NCBI GenBank assembly: GCA_036351055.1
Contig: JAZBOH010000151.1
Coordinates: 1-29,799, forward strand
DNA from: JABDPF01 sp036351055
Lineage (GTDB): Bacteria; Pseudomonadota; Gammaproteobacteria; Xanthomonadales; SZUA-36
Direction of reading: 5' to 3'
Length of the DNA: 29,799 nucleotides
Of the stretch, positions 29,594-29,799 are shown one piece after another. A model generated the notes under the pieces. The model was given only the letters and a program-made list of their open reading frames with translations, searched no databases and was not told where the DNA came from. Positions within the stretch are counted from its first letter, which is position 1, and the number at the start of each line of letters is the position of its first letter. Position numbers and translations under genes: made by a program.

Positions 29594-29799
29594 ATGAGCG
29601 ATATTTATCCCGTACCTGAAAATTTCAAAGCAAAGGCCCATCTCGACGCCGAAGGCTACGAAAAGGCCTATCGCGAATCCGTTGAAAACGGCGAAGCATT
29701 CTGGGCAGAAACCGCCAAGCGCCTCGACTGGTCCACGTTCCCGACCAAGATCAAGGACGTATCCTTTGACAAGGCCGACCTCCACATCAAGTGGTTTGA
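29594..29799 (+). CDS. acs: Acetyl-CoA synthetase, N-terminal part (cut by window end)
   Basis: The first 68 codons are present, starting with MSDIYPVPENFKAKAHLD, then EGYEKAYRESVENGEAFWAE, RLDWSTFPTKIKDVSF and ending at IKWF. This is the N-terminal domain of AMP-forming acetyl-CoA synthetase, which activates acetate to acetyl-CoA. The frame runs off the window in the middle of a codon; the last three letters only look like a stop in another frame. The ATG is preceded by a weak AGG. It diverges from the patatin gene. Confidence 0.9.
   Translation, partial: MSDIYPVPENFKAKAHLDAEGYEKAYRESVENGEAFWAETAKRLDWSTFPTKIKDVSFDKADLHIKWF

Noticed and set aside
29441..29785. N-terminal extension of the patatin protein to a GTG at 29785
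   Set aside because: It would run antisense through acs; the start at 29440 has GGAGG and a clean signal peptide.
29797..29799. Final TGA as the stop of a short 3'-end gene
   Set aside because: In the acs frame the last bases read TTT-GA and the codon is incomplete; the gene continues beyond the window.

Overview
The window looks like chromosomal DNA of a GC-rich, aerobic or facultative gammaproteobacterium, probably marine. The evidence is a complete Na+-translocating NADH:quinone reductase (NQR) operon, a PbgA/YejM-type inner-membrane protein (so an LPS-bearing outer membrane), a leuACDB-ilvA operon with a ribosome-mediated attenuator, tatABC, hemH, a start of acs, an IPTL-CTERM surface protein and a type Vd patatin autotransporter. 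No phage, transposase, CRISPR array, tRNA or rRNA was seen. The genus cannot be fixed from the sequence alone.

Layout. 1-312: non-coding, with short direct repeats and a degenerate 12-bp tandem repeat. 313-1518 (-): CaiB/BaiF CoA-transferase. 1614-3323 (+): secreted GH43 glycosidase. 3394-3600 (-): cold-shock protein, with a terminator shared between these two convergent genes. 3834-4358 (+): exported histidine phosphatase, overlapping tail to tail with a pbgA/yejM homologue (4348-6159, -). 6199-13265 (-): a run of genes transcribed right to left, namely hexaheme cytochrome c, nqrABCDEF, a very small nqrM and a two-CBS-domain protein. 13266-13841: a divergent regulatory region. Toward NQR it has an FNR/DNR-like site, a 17-bp palindrome and a hairpin. 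Toward leu it has a leader peptide and an intrinsic terminator. 13842-19957 (+): leuA, leuC, leuD, leuB, ilvA, tightly packed. 19969-21502 (-): hemH and an HdeD-like gene. 21797-23380 (+): IPTL-CTERM protein. 23457-24802 (+): tatABC. 24787-26237 (-): LOG-family protein and a BPSS1780-like membrane protein. 26315-26929 (+): rhomboid protease with a TTG start. 26942-27148 (-): dodecin. 27236-29440 (-): PlpD-like patatin autotransporter. 29594-29799 (+): 5' end of acs, cut by the window.

How the genes fit together. The centre of the window is an energy module and a biosynthetic module placed back to back. The first gene of the NQR operon encodes a periplasmic six-heme cytochrome c located 3 nt from nqrA. 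This suggests a route by which NQR-derived electrons, or electrons from the quinol pool, could reach a periplasmic multiheme carrier. The FNR/DNR-like site lies at about -41.5 from a plausible -10 box and would make the operon respond to oxygen or nitrogen oxides. NqrB keeps the Thr at the position of its covalent FMN but has lost the surrounding D-G-x-S-G-A-T context, while NqrC is canonical. The leu leader contains nine Leu and three Ile codons, which matches an operon that makes leucine and also carries the committed step of isoleucine synthesis (ilvA).

All calls rest on reading the sequence and on knowledge of the families. No database search was run.
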